Below, in pieces: positions 14,809 to 15,850 of a stretch of DNA of 15,850 nucleotides. The notes under the pieces were generated by a model. That model worked only from the letters and a program-made list of their open reading frames with translations, had not been told where the DNA came from and did no database searches. The translations under genes were made by a program, and so were the position numbers. Within the stretch, counting starts at the first letter, position 1. Every line of letters begins with the position of its first letter. The stretch is from an uncultured Gammaproteobacteria bacterium (GTDB lineage Bacteria; Pseudomonadota; Gammaproteobacteria; Coxiellales; Coxiellaceae): contig CAIQCE010000148.1 in NCBI GenBank assembly GCA_903870185.1, positions 1 to 15,850 on the forward strand. The letters are read 5' to 3'.

Positions 14809-15850
14809 AAAAATTTGATGAAACATCTGTAAAGCTCGCTATCGAAGATATTAAAGCAGGTCGAATGGTGATTTTGGTTGATGACGAATCTCGGGAAAAT
14901 GAAGGGGATTTAGTCATGGCGGCCGAGAAAGTGACACCAGAGGCTATTAATTTTATGACACATTATGGAAGAGGACTTATTTGTATGCCCATCATGTCAG
15001 AGGATTTTGATCGATTGGGAATCCCTATGATGCCTTCCAATAATCGAAATAAATTTTCGACTGCTTTTGGAGCTTCAATTGGTGCTCTTAATGGCGTCAG
15101 TACCGGAATTTCAGCAGCTGATAGAGCCCTCACAATTCAAGTGGCGATTGATCCTAAATCTTCTTCAGAGGATATCGTCATGCCAGGTCACGTATTTCCG
15201 TTGAAGGCACGTGCTGAAGGGGTCTTAGTTCGAGCAGGGCACACTGAGGGTAGTGTAGATTTAGCGCGTTTAGCAGGCTTAAAGCCAGCTGCAGTTGTAT
15301 GTGAAGTCATGAAGGATGATGGGACAATGGCTCGCCTTGATGATTTAGAGCTATTTGCAAATCAACATAATCTTAGAATATTAAGTATTGAAGATCTTAT
15401 TCAATATCGCTTAAAACATGAGATGTGGGTAGAAGAAGTTGCTTCTGCTGATATTGCCTTGTCTGTTCCTGGGCAATTTAAGATTAAAATCTTTCAAGAC
15501 CATTTAGATGGTAAAGAACATGTCGCTTTGATTGCAGGAGATTTGTCTTCTAAAAATGAAATTTGTGTACGTGTTCATTCTGAATGTTTTACGGGCGATT
15601 TGTTGGGATCTGTTCGTTGTGATTGTGGTGCTCAATTACACGCGGCCTTAGAAAAAATTAGCCAAGAGGGCGGGGTTTTAATTTATTTGAAGCAAGAGGG
15701 TCGTGGCATTGGTCTTGCCAATAAAATTAAAGCCTATGCTTTGCAAAATCAAGGATTGGACACAGTCGAGGCTAATCAGCAGTTGGGTTTTGCTCCGGAT
15801 GGGCGAGACTATTCAATAGCGGCTCAAATCTTAAAAGCCTTGAAAATAAA
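14805..15850 (+). CDS. ribBA: Bifunctional DHBP synthase/GTP cyclohydrolase II, 3' end outside window
   Basis: Supplies both branches entering riboflavin synthesis: 3,4-dihydroxy-2-butanone 4-phosphate from ribulose 5-phosphate (N-terminal domain), and the pyrimidine from GTP (C-terminal domain). From ATG 14805 the frame stays open for 348 codons to the window edge. The RibB domain shows [11 protein letters not shown] (26-36), [11 protein letters not shown] (52-62), [11 protein letters not shown] (97-107), MPGHVFPL (126-133) and [11 protein letters not shown] (143-153). The RibA domain shows [21 protein letters not shown] with the zinc cysteines 261, 272 and 274, then EGRGIGL (298-304) and [11 protein letters not shown] (319-329). 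Both domains therefore look active as far as visible. The last 30-50 codons are probably missing. It is translationally coupled to ribE, and ribH may follow. Confidence 0.95.
   Translation, partial: MKKFDETSVKLAIEDIKAGRMVILVDDESRENEGDLVMAAEKVTPEAINFMTHYGRGLICMPIMSEDFDRLGIPMMPSNNRNKFSTAFGASIGALNGVSTGISAADRALTIQVAIDPKSSSEDIVMPGHVFPLKARAEGVLVRAGHTEGSVDLARLAGLKPAAVVCEVMKDDGTMARLDDLELFANQHNLRILSIEDLIQYRLKHEMWVEEVASADIALSVPGQFKIKIFQDHLDGKEHVALIAGDLSSKNEICVRVHSECFTGDLLGSVRCDCGAQLHAALEKISQEGGVLIYLKQEGRGIGLANKIKAYALQNQGLDTVEANQQLGFAPDGRDYSIAAQILKALKI

Overview
This window looks like chromosomal DNA of an AT-rich gammaproteobacterium, most plausibly a host-associated member of the Legionellales. That placement is inferred, not demonstrated. 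It rests on gammaproteobacterial-type housekeeping proteins (Pgi, GalU, TrmH, RibD/RibE/RibBA, three-gene pyruvate dehydrogenase), low GC, and a very large J-domain protein whose promoter carries a tandem half-site matching the PmrA box. In Legionella and Coxiella that box marks many Dot/Icm effector genes.

Layout: (1) 1-2368 holds the 3' part of pgi followed by galU, a sugar-phosphate pair. (2) 2369-7255 holds a PmrA-box-like promoter and one 4.8-kb gene encoding an N-terminal J domain, a long and apparently helical body, and a C-terminal hydrophobic segment. This is the best candidate for something undescribed. (3) 7270-10465, on the minus strand, holds an operon with 4-bp overlaps encoding the E1-alpha, E1-beta and E2 subunits of a 2-oxoacid (probably pyruvate) dehydrogenase; no E3 gene is present. 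(4) 10570-11292 holds a divergent cytoplasmic glycerophosphodiester phosphodiesterase. (5) 11293-11489, 12180-12427 and 13487-13779 hold clusters of short palindromic repeats surrounding trmH (minus) and ribD (plus). (6) 13794-15850 holds a promoter, an FMN riboswitch with an unusually long hairpin insertion in one of its loops, a probable terminator, ribE, and ribBA, which runs off the window end.

The riboflavin genes supply GTP cyclohydrolase II and DHBP synthase (RibBA), deaminase/reductase (RibD) and riboflavin synthase (RibE); lumazine synthase is not in the window. Only ribE-ribBA lies downstream of the riboswitch. ribD sits upstream of it, separated by the repeat array. The most notable repeat is a two-hairpin composite found at 11310-11472 and again at 13530-13709. 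Each copy is followed by the same 31-nt hairpin, whose stem differs at three base pairs with compensating changes on both sides.
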